DNA of 64,000 nucleotides from Chionoecetes opilio (lineage: Eukaryota; Arthropoda; Malacostraca; Decapoda; Majidae): NCBI GenBank assembly GCA_016584305.1, contig JACEEZ010024150.1, positions 62,001 through 126,000 on the forward strand, written 5' to 3'. Below, piece after piece: positions 11,066-22,659 of this stretch. Under the pieces are notes generated by a model. The model was not told the DNA's origin and ran no database searches. It was given only the letters and a program-made list of their open reading frames with translations. Positions within the stretch are counted from its first letter, which is position 1, and the number at the start of each line of letters is the position of its first letter. The position numbers were made by a program, and so were the translations under genes.

Positions 11066-11461
11066 GGTTAGCTTACCCGCTGTACTATATTTCAAACTTC
11101 ACAGCCTCCACCAGCTGCTGGCAGGACAAACATTTCCCTGCTAAGGCGAATTTTGGTGAGGAAGCCGTAAGAAGCCGGCTTCTTGCCGGTTTCTCTCTCG
11201 CTTGCGTGCCTCGCCAGAACGGCTGACAGTTGCCAGCTTCTTGTCGGGGCTCGCCCGCTCGGCGATCACAGCTGATAGCTGTAAACAAAATAACCACACA
11301 ATGACGATTGATTGATTGATTTAATGCCAAAAAAAGGTGAATGTGCACACAATGACGAATTGTCATCTTCAACTCATATCCAACCACATCTTCTCTCATA
11401 AACATACTGACTTAAACGCAATGCTAGTCATTTCCACAATATATACCTATCAGCTGCTCTA

Positions 11462-11718
11462 CCGTAGATAACACTATAGTCGCCAATCACTTGCCACTGC
11501 ACTAATGTCGCCAGGCACAATATATTACGAATTTTAGTATCACTACTGATTTGTATGTGCCACTGAAGACGCATCCACAGTAGTTTGTATTATATACATC
11601 ACACTACATGTCTTCAGTGGCACATAAAAGTCTGTAGGGATGCTAAAATTCGTAATATATTGTGCCTGGCGACATTAGTGCAGTGGCAATTGACTGGCGA
11701 CTATAGTGTTATCTACGG
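11462..11718. mobile_element. Foldback MITE with TA duplication
   Basis: Arms of about 105 bp begin CCGTAGATAACACTATAGTCG on both strands and are roughly 90% alike by eye. TA flanks both ends (11460-11461 and 11719-11720). The same terminus reappears at 51362 and 55657. The ends and TA target suggest a Tc1/mariner-type parent. Confidence 0.8.
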
Positions 11719-11844
11719 TACCTTGTATATTCTTATAAGTGGTCTTAAGGTAAGTCCATGCTTTTTAATGTACATCTGTGTGTTTACTTGTGTCCTGTTA
11801 TCTGTAATTACATTATTTCTACGACGATATTAACTTTATTACTA

Positions 11845-12250
11845 GTGCCGCCTGTCCCGCTGTTTTGCGAAATATTGTCAAGGCGCGAAATCCTGCAAAC
11901 CTCCATTCATCGCTCTTATTTCACTGGTTTTACAGGTTAACTGTTGCCCTGATATATGTTACAGGCAACATCGAGTCACTAGCTTCCCATGAGAACACTT
12001 ACAAGTAATAATAGTTACTCAAAAGCTTAAATTATCCACGTCAAAAAACAGTCAGGAGTATGGTTATTATCATGTATTATTTTATCAACTATTATTGCTT
12101 GTAAGTGTTCTCTTCGAAAGCTAGTGACTCGATGTTGCCTGTAACGTGTATCGGGGCAGCAGTTAAGCTGTAAAATTAGTGAAATACGATAGATGAATGG
12201 AGGGGTCTACAGGATTTCGCACTGATAAGATTTCGCGCAACACCGCCACG
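11845..12250. repeat. Large foldback repeat
   Basis: Inverted arms of about 180 bp. The left arm contains GCGAAATCCTGCA, GTTACAGGCAACATCGAGTC and GAACACTTACAAG. The right arm carries their reverse complements (CTTGTAAGTGTTC, GACTCGATGTTGCCTGTAAC and GGATTTCGC). The loop lies at about 12010-12085. It is nested inside the 1.3-kb element. Confidence 0.75.
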
Positions 12251-12464
12251 TGTTGTTTATCTCTGACGTCACGTATCGTGACGTATGAAGCCGTGAGAAG
12301 CCGTGAGAAGCGGGGCCCAGGACTCGCTTCCTCCGGCTTCTTACGGCTTGGCCCAGCTGGGCAAGCCGTAAGAAGCCGGCTTCTTAAAAGTGCCTCGAGT
12401 TAACAAAAAACGCAAGCTGCCAGAAGCCGGCTTCTTGCGGCTTCCTCATCAAAATTCGCCTCTA

Positions 12465-12881
12465 GTAAAGTTGGGTTTTCTTGACTGTTTTCCTGTGGGC
12501 TGCTCTATGGTCGCTACACTGAAAAAAACACTGTACCACACTTTACCATACCCCAAATACACTCAAAAACACTCTTAACACCCCTAACACACTACCACAT
12601 ACCTTAACATACTTAAACCCATCCAAACACACTCTATTACCCTCAAAAACACACTCACACACCCACACACACACACTCCGCCGATGTGTTTGTGTCATCA
12701 GCTGTGGAGTGTGGTCTGTTGTTGATGTTTATACGAATTTCCCGCCACAGACAGACTTGTGTCGCGCGCGCTGATTGGTTGAAGCGGAGGTGGTGGCACT
12801 AAGAAGGGTTGGCCTTACACGAGGCTAAGATGACGTTCGAAATTTGCTTCCTTAGTAGTCTTCTTAGCCCGGTATAACTAA
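12465..12881. other. Spacer with A/C-rich simple repeat
   Basis: About 12520-12680 is dominated by short ACAC and AACACTC-type words, a degenerate simple repeat. The remainder shows no gene. Confidence 0.6.
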
Positions 12882-13143
12882 CCCAGCAAACACAAAGACG
12901 GAGGGCCTCCGGAGGCCCTCCGTATGTCTTACCGGCGGCCCGACGTTAGTGTACGACGTAGGGCCGCTGGGGATTTGCTCAGAGGCTCACCCGCTCCCAG
13001 CGGCCCGCCGTAGGGCATATGACCATTTGCCGCTGTTATATTAACTGATTGAGGAATATTTACGGTTACACTTTCTAAGCATATTGCAGATACAGTAATG
13101 TTTTTAGAGGTGTTGCACAGACCATTAGCCGCTAAAGACTGAT

Positions 13144-13384
13144 GGGCCCGTACCGAGAGTCATGCTGAAGGGCGAGCGACAACCTTCGTTGACAGGAAGG
13201 GTACCATAAAAGGGATATTTTTCGTTATGAAGAGCAGCGACGACGGTTGTCAAAGACACGGTGACCGTGTCTTTGTGCCGACCTACGTCGCTGCTCTTCG
13301 TTCCGAAAAATATCCCTTTTATGGTACCCTTCCTGGCAACGAAGGTCGTCGCTCAACCTTCATCATGACTCTCGGTACGGGCCA
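13144..13384. repeat. Foldback repeat nested in copy A
   Basis: A 241-bp palindrome from GGGCCCGTACCGAGAGTCATG to its reverse complement, centred near GTCACGG/CCGTGTC at about 13264. The same palindrome lies in copy B at 48288-48535, so it was inserted before the two copies separated. The open frame inside it (13227-13469) is a by-product of the palindrome. Confidence 0.85.
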
Positions 13385-13875
13385 TGGACTGTTCAACACC
13401 CATAAAACATTACTAATTATGCAATATGCTCTAAGTACAAGCCAAAATATTTTTGTCGTTATCCAGTAATATGATGAAGAGAACCACAAATCACTTTGGA
13501 CTTCGTTTATTTTTTATTAACACAAAAAATTCCGCTTTGGGATTTACATGGGAACAGCCATGAAGAACGCGATGAATGAAGATTGAAGATTTGTAATCGA
13601 GATCCATTTCAACATTTAAATAATTTGCAGGCCATACAAAACATACAAAATTATGACTATAAAATTAACCAGATTTTTTTGGTCAACCTTTTCAAACACT
13701 CGAATTAGCAGGATTTCCTTCCTATTTTACTTCCTGTACCTATCCATCCACCTTCATATACCACTCTGCTGTCATACCATCCTGTCTCTATAATATCATA
13801 CGCCTTTCCTTTTAACATAAGGGCAGATGCGCTAGGGTCGACTCCACTGTAAATAAATAAATAAATAAAAAAATA

Positions 13876-13878
<3 letters not shown>
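13385..13878. other. AT-rich non-coding part of copy A
   Basis: No gene is visible. The segment is conserved in copy B (about 47800-48290). It ends with a short TAAA/AAATAAATA simple repeat next to the TA array. Confidence 0.5.
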
Positions 13879-14255
<377 letters not shown>

Positions 14256-14261
<6 letters not shown>

Positions 14262-14666
14262 GTCACTGCAAAAAAAAATTAGGACAAGAACGTCTTCAGA
14301 TTTTTTGCCCTTCTCAGTGATGTGTTAAAATTTCTTGGGTTTGTCGTATATCTGACATCTCACTGGGCTGGAGGTTAGTCCTCACAGTGCTCCACATCGC
14401 TCAGGCTGCACTAAGATATGTATGAAGGGGAGAGGGTTGCCATCTTTGCTCCTTGCGCCTAAATTTCCCCATCACCCCACCTTCCTCTACCCCCTCCCCC
14501 AGGTCTACAGATGCATTTTGCCTGACAAATCAATCCATTGTTAAGACACATATAGTCACTTTGTACAGTGGTGGCAAGTCCATGAGCCAGATAGCATGGG
14601 AGACGGGAACCTCCAAAAATGCTGTCTCAATCTGGTGCATGCAGGCTCTAAATGATGAGTTGGTAA
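14256..14666 (+). pseudogene. Tc1/mariner-like relic with helix-turn-helix fragment
   Basis: The left end reads GTCACTGCAAAAAAAAATTA after a TA, in the style of Tc1-type inverted repeats. An open frame (14453 onward) then contains a helix-turn-helix-like stretch, SIVKTHIVTLYSGGKSMSQI followed by AWETGTSKNAVSIW. This resembles the N-terminal DNA-binding region of Tc1-type transposases, in which a Q-I-A...G-x-S-x-x-x-V-x-x-W pattern is usual. After about 60 residues the frame runs into a hairpin at 14667. No DDE/D catalytic part is visible. The counterpart in copy B (47220 down to about 46840, minus strand) is more decayed. Assignment is by motif only. Confidence 0.45.
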
Positions 14667-14804
14667 CTAGTTTGGTGGAAAAAGAGTTAGAACGACCTCG
14701 GAAAATGTCAAAGACTTGCTTGCTTGGTCTTCTTTGTGTTCCATGTTGCTTGGTCTTCTTTGACGTTTTCCGAGGTCGTTCTAACTCTTTTTCCACCAAA
14801 CTAG
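14667..14804. repeat. Hairpin with 48-bp arms
   Basis: CTAGTTTGGTGGAAAAAGAG at 14667 is mirrored by CTCTTTTTCCACCAAACTAG ending at 14804. Arms are about 48 bp with few mismatches, and the loop contains a repeated TTGCTTGGTCTTCTTTG. Copy B has the same hairpin in decayed form at about 46670-46815. Confidence 0.75.
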
Positions 14805-14814
14805 TGGTGAGAGA

Positions 14815-14927
14815 TGAGATGGTGTGAGACATGAATTAAGAGAAGGGAAAAAAAGAGAAAAAAAAAGTTCCTTTCGCAGGTTTATCCCTCCTCCTTTTCC
14901 TCTTCATGTCTCACACCATCTCACCAC
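14815..14927. repeat. Second hairpin with purine-rich loop
   Basis: GAGATGGTGTGAGACATGA is mirrored by TCATGTCTCACACCATCTC about 70 bp later. The loop is an A/G-rich run. It is also present in copy B at about 46550-46670. Confidence 0.7.
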
Positions 14928-15340
14928 CACAGCTGTCACTATAACACCCTCTTCCTCTTTCCCCCCACCACACACCCCTCCCTCCCACGGCATCCACACA
15001 GCCCTAACTCCCCCTACACTACATCAAACACGGGAACAAGGAAGCTACAGAACGTGTCTCTAGCTTCCTTGCATGGGAATGAAGCGTAAAGTATACATAC
15101 ACCCAGTTCCTGAAGTGAACAAGTTTTTTTTGTCGGGCCTGCCTCTTATTTTCTATCGGTGTCTGCCTGAAAATCCGTGAAAATGTACTAGTTGTGACAG
15201 CATATTTGTATGTCTTTAAAACATTTCTGTCGATATGTATGTGTATTTATGAACGTGTTCTTGTATTATTTCATTCTTCATCTTTTGGTTTCATGTCTGG
15301 CTCAATATAAACAGGTATGAGACACTTTAATTCAGGTCAG
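14928..15340. other. Non-coding part of copy A
   Basis: A pyrimidine-rich stretch (about 14940-15020) followed by unremarkable sequence. It is conserved in copy B at about 46130-46550. No gene is supported. Confidence 0.5.
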
Positions 15341-15625
15341 TTAGGTATCAAGTGAGTGGGCCAGCAGACTGGTTAACTCCTGCCGCACGGCGGCACGTCG
15401 ATCGCACGCGCACCACAGGACACCCTTGAGCGAGGTATATTCTTGTAGCGTCTTTGGCGACTTGCCCCGCGGGGTATGCCTCCAATGATTGATGCGATCA
15501 GGCTTAAGTGTTGTTCTCCTGAGCCAACACCAGCCTGAGGAGTAGCTGCTCCACAGCACTGTTGTGCCTCGTCTGCTCTATCTGGCATCTGCTCCCTTGC
15601 CGCATCCTCCATTCACCTGTCATGG
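15341..15625 (-). other. Conserved exon-like block (unrecognised)
   Basis: This GC-richer block is conserved in both copies (copy B about 45840-46125, plus strand). It stays partly open on the same strand, ending in both copies with AVRQELTSLLAHSLD and a stop. Upstream the readings of the two copies differ by frame, so at least one is shifted. I do not recognise the product. It may be a remnant exon of a gene carried by the element, or chance coding potential in a GC island. Confidence 0.3.
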
Positions 15626-16911
15626 TTTGTAGCTGAAGTCGGCGCATACACTGAAGCCGCCGCCTGCTGAAGATGTTCAGAATCAATTCTACAATATATA
15701 GTATGACTTCTACACTGATCATATTGAAAGCAGACGCACAACAAAATATTTTTTAAGTACATGTAATTGACATACGGTACTGTATATGGCAACAGCCACA
15801 TGTCTGTGAATGAGGACAGATAATGGAGTATGTACTGTAGTACATATTTAGGGCAAATCTTTTTTAATCCAGACAAATTATTACTCCCACAAGGTTCAGG
15901 AACCAATAATGGCTTATGGTTAATGGTTAATATAATGTGACCCCTCATATTGTCAGTCAAAAATGCATCCCAGTCACAAATTCATAATAAAGGTAAGGCG
16001 AGATACTGCTTGTAAACTTTTCTGGTATATGTGATGTAACTAAATTCACCAAAATGCATTCAGTTTATCATTACATGTTAGTATAGGATTACATTCATTG
16101 ATTGCGAAGTTTGTAGAACCATCTCTTTGTCAGTGAATAGGTGGCATTTCCTCAGAAGGTTAGAGTCACAAAGGAGAAATTTGTGCAGAGGTTAGTAACA
16201 CAGGTTCCAATGGAGTTGGCACCACACACTATAGGCACAGAAAGGAAAGGTAGGATTGGGCAAGCATTAGTTTAACCCCCATACATCATAGAAGCAATAT
16301 TATCACCTTGGTGGAAAGCTTGGGTTAGCATTAGTGAAAACAACTCTTCAACTTACTCTTCTGGAACTCTTATTCTCTTTCTCTCTCAATTTCCATCTTT
16401 TACACACTCTTCCAAACCTGAGAAAAAAAAGAAAACAATCCCGTATTACAGTTTCTCAAAGGTGAAGGCCATACTGTTGGGAGTAGGTTTACAAGTGCAT
16501 CATGATGTGTACATTTCTTGAGTCACTTGTTCACTTAAAGCACTCCACATTACATATGAAGCATTCAATAAAAAAATTACTTAGAAAGAGAGTTGGGACA
16601 TGGGTGCAGGAAGTCCACAATGTAGACAGGTGTGCTGCAGTGGCTAAAGGGGGAAGAAAGGAAGACATGCTTAGCAATGATCCCAGCAATGACAGAAACA
16701 AGCTCCGAAGGGATTCCTGGAAGGAAATGTACAAGAAAATATACATTAACATGTAGAGGCATTGTTGGCGTTATAGGTAGTTAGGATGTGTCTGATTGAA
16801 AAAGATACCTAAATTGCCATTGCACCCTGGTAACCGAATGTTGCATCATGATAGATAAATACATGACATGTAAGCTCTATATCAATTCGACACACAATTC
16901 CTACCTACCTA
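15626..16911. other. Non-coding part of copy A
   Basis: AT-rich sequence with only short frames that are not preserved between copies A and B. The match to copy B (about 44690-45840) is good throughout, in opposite orientation. Confidence 0.5.
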
Positions 16912-17040
16912 TAACGATAACAGCATAGCTGTGCAAGCAAAGGTATCACTACATCTGGTATATACATGAACCATTAGGTGCTCGAAAAGTCTGAGGGCAA
17001 CAAATTCTTTCTTCAATCCAATAGCTGTTGCTGCCTTCAT
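16912..17040 (-). other. Exon-like block after a TC/C tract
   Basis: On the minus strand a TCAATGCAG acceptor-like site at 17041 is followed by an open stretch reading MKAATAIGLKKEFVALRLFE and onward to a TAG near 16912. Copy B has the same block at about 44418-44540 with frame-changing differences. The (GA)n microsatellite upstream would supply a polypyrimidine tract on this strand. The product is unknown and exon status is inference. Confidence 0.3.
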
Positions 17041-17069
17041 CTGCATTGAGAACACCACCCATGAGTTCA

Positions 17070-17251
<182 letters not shown>

Positions 17252-17416
17252 ATAAAAACATGTAAAATTATGATGGCAAATAATATTGCCATTACATTTT
17301 TTATAAGCTTTTAAGAGCCTGACACATTCAAACACACTTGTACAATAAAATATTATAAAACAACCATCAAAGGAATACTATATCCATCATTATTATCTTA
17401 ATCTCACAATACATAC

Positions 17417-17576
17417 CATTTCCTGCATTCTGAAGGCGATGTTCGCCCACACCACCTTGGTACTTTCATCCCTACTGGTCAAGCGTTGGTAATTTTGACA
17501 ACCAGTGCCACCAGCGCCTCAGTTCTGGGGACGTTCCACATACCGAAGTCACGACTCCCCCCATGATGTGATGGAT
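17417..17576 (-). other. Exon-like conserved block with splice-like ends
   Basis: On the minus strand the block lies between CTCGCAG (acceptor-like, 17577-17583) and GTATGT (donor-like, 17416-17411). It is highly conserved in copy B (about 44030-44197). Two frames look protein-like over parts of it (for example DFGMWNVPRTEALVALVVK, and RDESTKVVWANIAFRMQEM in another frame), so at least one frameshift would be needed. I cannot name it. Confidence 0.3.
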
Positions 17577-17946
17577 CTGCGAGAAGCATTCATAAGTGTT
17601 ATGTCTCATAGAAGTGATAATAAGTCTTCTTTTTTTTTAAAGTAAACATAATTCATGGCCCGAGCAAAAAATTAACTTAAGCATCCACTTTAAAGCAAAA
17701 AAAATGACTCAAGCATTACTCAGGTTAGGTTAGTTTACTGCTCTATTGAGGAAAAGAACGTGCTGACTGATTGAGGGTTAAAAAATATCTTCGTGATAAA
17801 AAACATAAAATAACAGTCACATAACGGGTGATATTTTCCGCAATAAGGAGGGTTCCCTAAAACCAATCTTTACCCTAATTTATCATTGAAAAGCAACTAA
17901 ACCCATTGTTTGCAATACATAATTCAGTAAAGCTAATTTTATGTAC

Positions 17947-18036
17947 CTTGAATAAAATGTCCATGCACACAATCATCAGCACTCTGCAGTGTATCAAGCA
18001 CCATGCTGCATCCTGGTCTGCGGCAACGGTAGATGC
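17947..18036 (-). other. 90-bp exon-like block
   Basis: On the minus strand it lies between TTTATAAAG (18045-18037) and a GTACAT donor-like site at 17946. Its 90 bp equal 30 codons. Copy B (about 43572-43664) reads ASTIAADQDASMVLDTLQSV in the corresponding frame. Conservation of the block and its splice-like edges in both copies suggests a former exon. The product is unknown. Confidence 0.3.
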
Positions 18037-18147
18037 TTTATAAAAAAGAGAAAACAAAATTAAATGGTAAAGAACATTTCTGCGTCGTCGAGTTAAAATA
18101 AATAGCTTAACGGGGGAAAGAATGAGTACTAAAGAATATAAGGTAAA

Positions 18148-18773
18148 ATTCTAGTGTTTGCCCATACTCTCCCACTTCCCCCAAACAAGTTTGGGGACCT
18201 GTGGGAATGCGGGGTTTTCGGGTGGGGAACAAATTATGCGTCGGAAACACGTATTTTTAAGAGTTATTGTTTAGGGGGGTTAATTTCCTTAAATCTAGGG
18301 TAATTTCCTTATACCTAGAGAAATTTGCCTAACCAAAATTAACCTGACCTAGCGGGGGATTTGACCCACCGATAACTTAACCAACTCTAATCTAATCTAA
18401 CCTAATCTAACCTAACCTAACCTAACCTAACCAAATCTAACCTAACCTAACCAAATCTAACCTAACCTACCCAAATCTAACCTAACCAAATCTAACCTAA
18501 CCTAAACAAATATAACCTAACCTCCTAGCGGGGGGTTGGGGGGGATTCTCGATACTCCGGTCATCATAATGTGAGGATCGTCCGGTTCACACATCTCTGG
18601 ACTCAGAAGAAATCCAATGAATGTTCCCTAGATCTAGGGAATTTTTTCAACACCCCTAACTCAAAAACTATGTGGTTGCGACGCATATTTTGTACCCCAG
18701 CCAAATATCCCGCATTCCCCCAGGTCCCCAAGATTGTTTAGAGGGAGAGGGGAGTATGGGCAAACACTAGAAT
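18148..18773. mobile_element. MITE carrying telomere-type repeats
   Basis: Inverted ends read ATTCTAGTGTTTGCCCATAC on both strands, with similarity continuing for about 110 bp (TTGGGGACCTG, GGAATGCGGG). The interior holds a run of CCTAA units. A longer version is in copy B (about 41930-42935). The element is non-coding. Confidence 0.75.
18376..18522. repeat. Interstitial telomere-type (CCTAA)n repeat
   Basis: About 145 bp of CTAACCTAACC and its CCAAATCTAAC variants. TTAGG is the canonical arthropod telomere unit. It is bounded by transposon ends, so this is interstitial and not a chromosome end. Confidence 0.85.
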
Positions 18774-18954
18774 GATACCCACAAGAGAATCACACACCAC
18801 ATCACTGGTTTAACACATCTACAGGTCACACTCCAGTCACATATCACACCACACAGCCTTTCATTACAACACACAATTCATTCATCAAGGTCTAATTTAT
18901 CGAAACAATCTGTAGGTAAAAGTGATATCTTGATGAAGTGTGGTGGTTACAGGG

Positions 18955-19145
18955 AGTTTCGTACACAAGTTGTTTCGTACCCAGGTTTTGTTAGTTGCTT
19001 CGTACACAAATTTTTAGATTTTTCGTACATACCCGGTGTCGTTTTGTCTAGTAGTCAAGTTCAAGCTGAGTGTACGAAACGACTATGGTTTCATATAGAC
19101 TACCAAACAACTTTTTGGTGTACGAAACAACTTGTGTACGAACTG
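18955..19145. mobile_element. Small MITE-like foldback
   Basis: AGTTTCGTACACAAGTTG at 18955 is mirrored by CAACTTGTGTACGAACT ending at 19144. GTACGAAAC words recur inside. It is absent from copy B, so it inserted after duplication. The 139-codon frame at 18930-19349 crosses it and has no recognisable protein features. Confidence 0.6.
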
Positions 19146-19349
19146 ACTGCACCCCAGTGTGATCAGCAGTGTGATTTGATTAAGTTTGGTTATTTAGGTC
19201 GTATACAATTAATAATATGCCGTATGTTGCCAGTTTGCCACGGCCTAAATTACTTACGGCCTAAAGGACTGGACGGTGAAGGACAGCAGGATAAATCACA
19301 GCCAGGTTACAGTTGGCTGGCTAGCCGCTGGCTAGCCGCGGCACTATGA

Positions 19350-20100
19350 TGCTGCTGTTGTTGTTTTAAGGATGTGAGGATCCTTTGGGGAACACTATGA
19401 GCCCTGGTGATGTCCTATGATGCTATCACAGGTTGATATTTTATCAGGGAGCCGCGGCGCTATTCAAACAAAACTTGTTTACGAACAACTGACAACTATG
19501 ATGCGCAATACTCTGTCCTCTACCCACTTTTCTATATTTGGCACTCTTCCTTAAACTATACTTACTTATTATGAATCAATTAAGAGAGGAAAAATTATTA
19601 CTCACCGTATAATCCGATATGTTGCTCTGGGACACTGCACGGCATATGATAATGATGATGGATATTGATATACTCTTCTCAGTATATCTTCTCTGTAGTA
19701 TGTCTAACCAAACCAAATCACATTTGCGCCAAATATTTATTATATCTTTATCAGTTTTCAACTCATTACCTTTGAGCTGAAAGTTATTAGCCGTACGTAA
19801 TACCAAGTAAATGTGGTACTTGGTAAAATGTCGGAAGAAAAATGCCAAGCGTCGCAATATGAATAAATGCTTTCAAAAGAACCGTCATTTTAAGACTTAT
19901 AATATATTATCATGATCATTAGTGTATTGGTACATAATCAGTGTTGTATTCCAAATATTTCACAAAGAGTAAATCTTTGATAAACAGAAGTAAGGATAGT
20001 CCGTATATAAGATACAGTGAGTAACACATTTGTCAGTCTTTTTGACGAAGGCTTTAACTAACTTACGTTTTGTGTGAATGTTTATACATAAAAGGAATAC
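19350..20100. other. Non-coding part of copy A
   Basis: AT-rich sequence largely different from copy B. No gene, RNA or strong repeat is visible. Confidence 0.4.
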
Positions 20101-20604
20101 ATTTTTCAAATTCTGTACATTGATTTACAGATAATAAATTTTCCTCTCTGAAAATACACCAGCGGCACTACGGAGGGCCTCGGGAGGCAAAGTTGCCGCT
20201 GGTGGCCGCCGTTCGCCGCTCTAATGCCTACGTAGGCCCGCCGGTGGTGGTTAGCTGGGAAGTCGTTCTTAGGACGCTAAGAGGGTGTAGTTTAGAGCTC
20301 CTTCGAAAATGCCCACCCTGTCCTTTTGTAGTGCTCAAAATGATCATTTACACCGTTGTCACCATTATGTAGAGCCCACATTGTATGTGTGTTCCACAGT
20401 CCTGGTTACTCTGCTGGCACCACCCACATTAAGTGGGAAAAAATATATAAACGAATAAAAATAAAAGATTTAAGAAAATATGTAAGTACTGGTTGGATCT
20501 GAATGACAACGCGTTAATATATTTCTAATTATAATATATTTAACTCTTTACTGTCTCACTTGGTAATTATTATACATTCATAAGTTATCTTAATATTAAG
20601 TCTT

Positions 20605-20870
20605 CCTTCCCACCTAGCGATGCGCACGCGAAGTGCTCAAGTCGTTATCCTAATATATTTTTACTATTTTTGGTAACTTGGTTTGCACTGTCCCCCACAT
20701 TAAGGGTACGCACACTTTAATGCTCAAGTGTAAATCCTAATATAGTTTACTATCTCTGGAAATTTCCCATTTCGAAATTTTTTACCATTTAACAAATACG
20801 CATGCGAAATGCTAAAGTGGGCATCCAAAATAGTTTACTATTTTTTGGAAACCTTCAGCCCGCATTTTTA
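20605..20870. repeat. Degenerate tandem repeat, LTR-element insertion site
   Basis: Three imperfect units of about 85-100 bp begin near 20621, 20706 and 20806, each with ACGCA...TGCT(C/A)AAG...ATCC(T)AATA...TTTACTAT. A further piece (ATACGCCAGTAATGCTCAAACG) follows the retrotransposon at about 30567. The retrotransposon therefore landed inside this array. Confidence 0.6.
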
Positions 20871-22659
20871 TGTGTTGCCAGAATTTTCCTATGAAGAATT
20901 TATCCCTGGTCCCTTTTTTAAATTTTAAATGAAATTAATTTGGGTTTAGGGATTTTTAAATTGTTTACAACTAAATTTTGAAAATTGAAAATAGTCTTAG
21001 GGATTTCCCTATGTGATTATAGTATGAAAAAATTCTCGCTGGGGGAAAAAGTGGGGGAAATGGGGGATGAATTTAAGGGGGGGGGGGGTAGGAGTTTGGG
21101 TTTTAAGGGGGAAAGGGTGTGAGTTAAGGGGAAGTGCTGCCACCGCTCAAGCGAGTAGTTTTCGGGGGGTTACCCCCTGGGGGTTTTTGGAAAAAAATTA
21201 TATTTTTAAAAAATTTACCCTTGGTAGTGTAAATTGATACGGGGAAAATTAACCGAGAAAGGGCTGACTTTTTTGGAATTTGTGGGGGAATTCCCTTGTC
21301 CTAAACAGAATAATCACCGGGGGTTTTTTTTTTTAATAAACAAAGAACTATTTTTTGAAAACATCATCCTATTTATTCTTTGCGAAGTATTATGCCCTCT
21401 TGTTTGGATCCCAGAAAAAACTTTATAATTTTTCTAATCCAACATAAAAAAATTCTCCACCCCAAAATAGGAAAAAGCTCTAATGTGATATAAGAAACCC
21501 CTTTCCCACTTTTGATACAGGAAGCTCTTCCCTTTGTGATGGAAGGTAAGTTTTGGGTGAGCATACACCTCCCTTCACTAAAATCTTATGAAAAAAATTT
21601 CCCTTCATTTAGGAAAACATCCCGCGGAATACTTATAATTATACAGGGAAGTTTAAAAGGGGGGGAAAATATAAGAGTAAAATTTTTGTGTGTGTTTCAC
21701 AAAAAACCATGTGTCGGGCCTTTTGGCTGCCCGGGAAAAGGGTCCGCCTGTCGGGGAACGGGAGGGGAGACTCCTTTAATAATCCCTTAAAAGGGAAATG
21801 GGGCAGGCCCCCCTTACGTTAGTAAAGACAAAAACATCGGGTACCTTTTTTGGGAAAATATAGAAAAAAATATTATAAAAAGGGAAAAAGGGGGGGGGGG
21901 GGGAATAGGAGCGAAACGTCGTACGTCTTACCTGTCGGGGAACGGGAAAAGAGAGTTTTCTCGGGGAAATTACTAAGACCCGCGGGTTAAGAGGGTTTTT
22001 TGGATACCCTAAACTTGGCCTCTCCTGAAGAGTTTTTTAGTCCCCCGAAATAACAAATTTTAAAAATGAAACAATTTGTACCTAAAAAAAGGGCGGGCCT
22101 TTATAAACTTCCCGGGGACTTTGTATAGAAAAATTTAAATAGGGTTTAATCTAATAACCGGGGGAAAGGGTGTTATTGGGGTTTCGTTTCCGCATCCGAA
22201 CGCGTTTTTTTGGAGGGGGTTTTTTTTGTGGAAAAGGGAGTCAAAACCATAATTTGGTCGATTTTTAAATTTAGAAAATACTGGGACTAACCATCCATTT
22301 AGGGAAAGTGTTGGGCCCCATTTATTGTGTCTATTTTGAAGGCCCTTTTAAAAATCTAGGAGTTTCCTTGATCTTTTTTAGGGGGGTGAGGGGAGGATGA
22401 AAAGCTTTAAAATCCTTTTAAAGTTATCACTAAAATCGGAAATAAGTGCCCCCACGAATTTTTACCCCAAAAAGGGGAATTTTGGGGGGGGGGGAATTGA
22501 GGGAAGGAAGGAAATAAAAAGGGAAGATGGGAAAAGAAAAGAAAAAATACTTCACGAGAAAACTAAAAAAATGAATTGCTTACGGGACAAAACCCCGGGG
22601 AATTGTTTTTGAAAATTTTCCCCATCCTTCTCTTCGGGGAATAAAACGGGCATTCCACA
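20871..22659 (-). repeat. 3' LTR of the Gypsy element
   Basis: The plus strand begins TGTGTTGCCAGAA (reverse of the LTR end) and ends near GGGCATTCCACA (reverse of the LTR start, with extra bases). It aligns along its length with solo LTR 2, including the block beginning CAAGCGAGTAGTTTTC. It is 1,789 bp versus 1,684 in the clean copy. Confidence 0.75.

Larger units (their letters stand above)
11144..12461. mobile_element. 1.3-kb non-autonomous TIR transposon
   Basis: Inverted termini of about 40 bp begin AGGCGAATTTTGRTGAGG, at 11144 on the plus strand and 12461 on the minus strand. CTA flanks both ends (11141-11143 and 12462-12464), giving a 3-bp target duplication. The palindrome AGAAGCCGGCTTCT is repeated near both ends (about 11170, 12371 and 12422), like subterminal transposase-binding sites. 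The interior has no transposase and carries two younger foldback insertions. A 3-bp duplication would fit PIF/Harbinger or Academ-type elements; I cannot decide. Confidence 0.7.

Noticed and set aside
18376..18522. Chromosome end (telomere)
   Set aside because: The TTAGG-type repeat is short, degenerate and bounded by transposon inverted repeats on both sides.
18930..19349. 139-residue protein
   Set aside because: The frame crosses a foldback MITE that is absent from copy B and shows no protein features.
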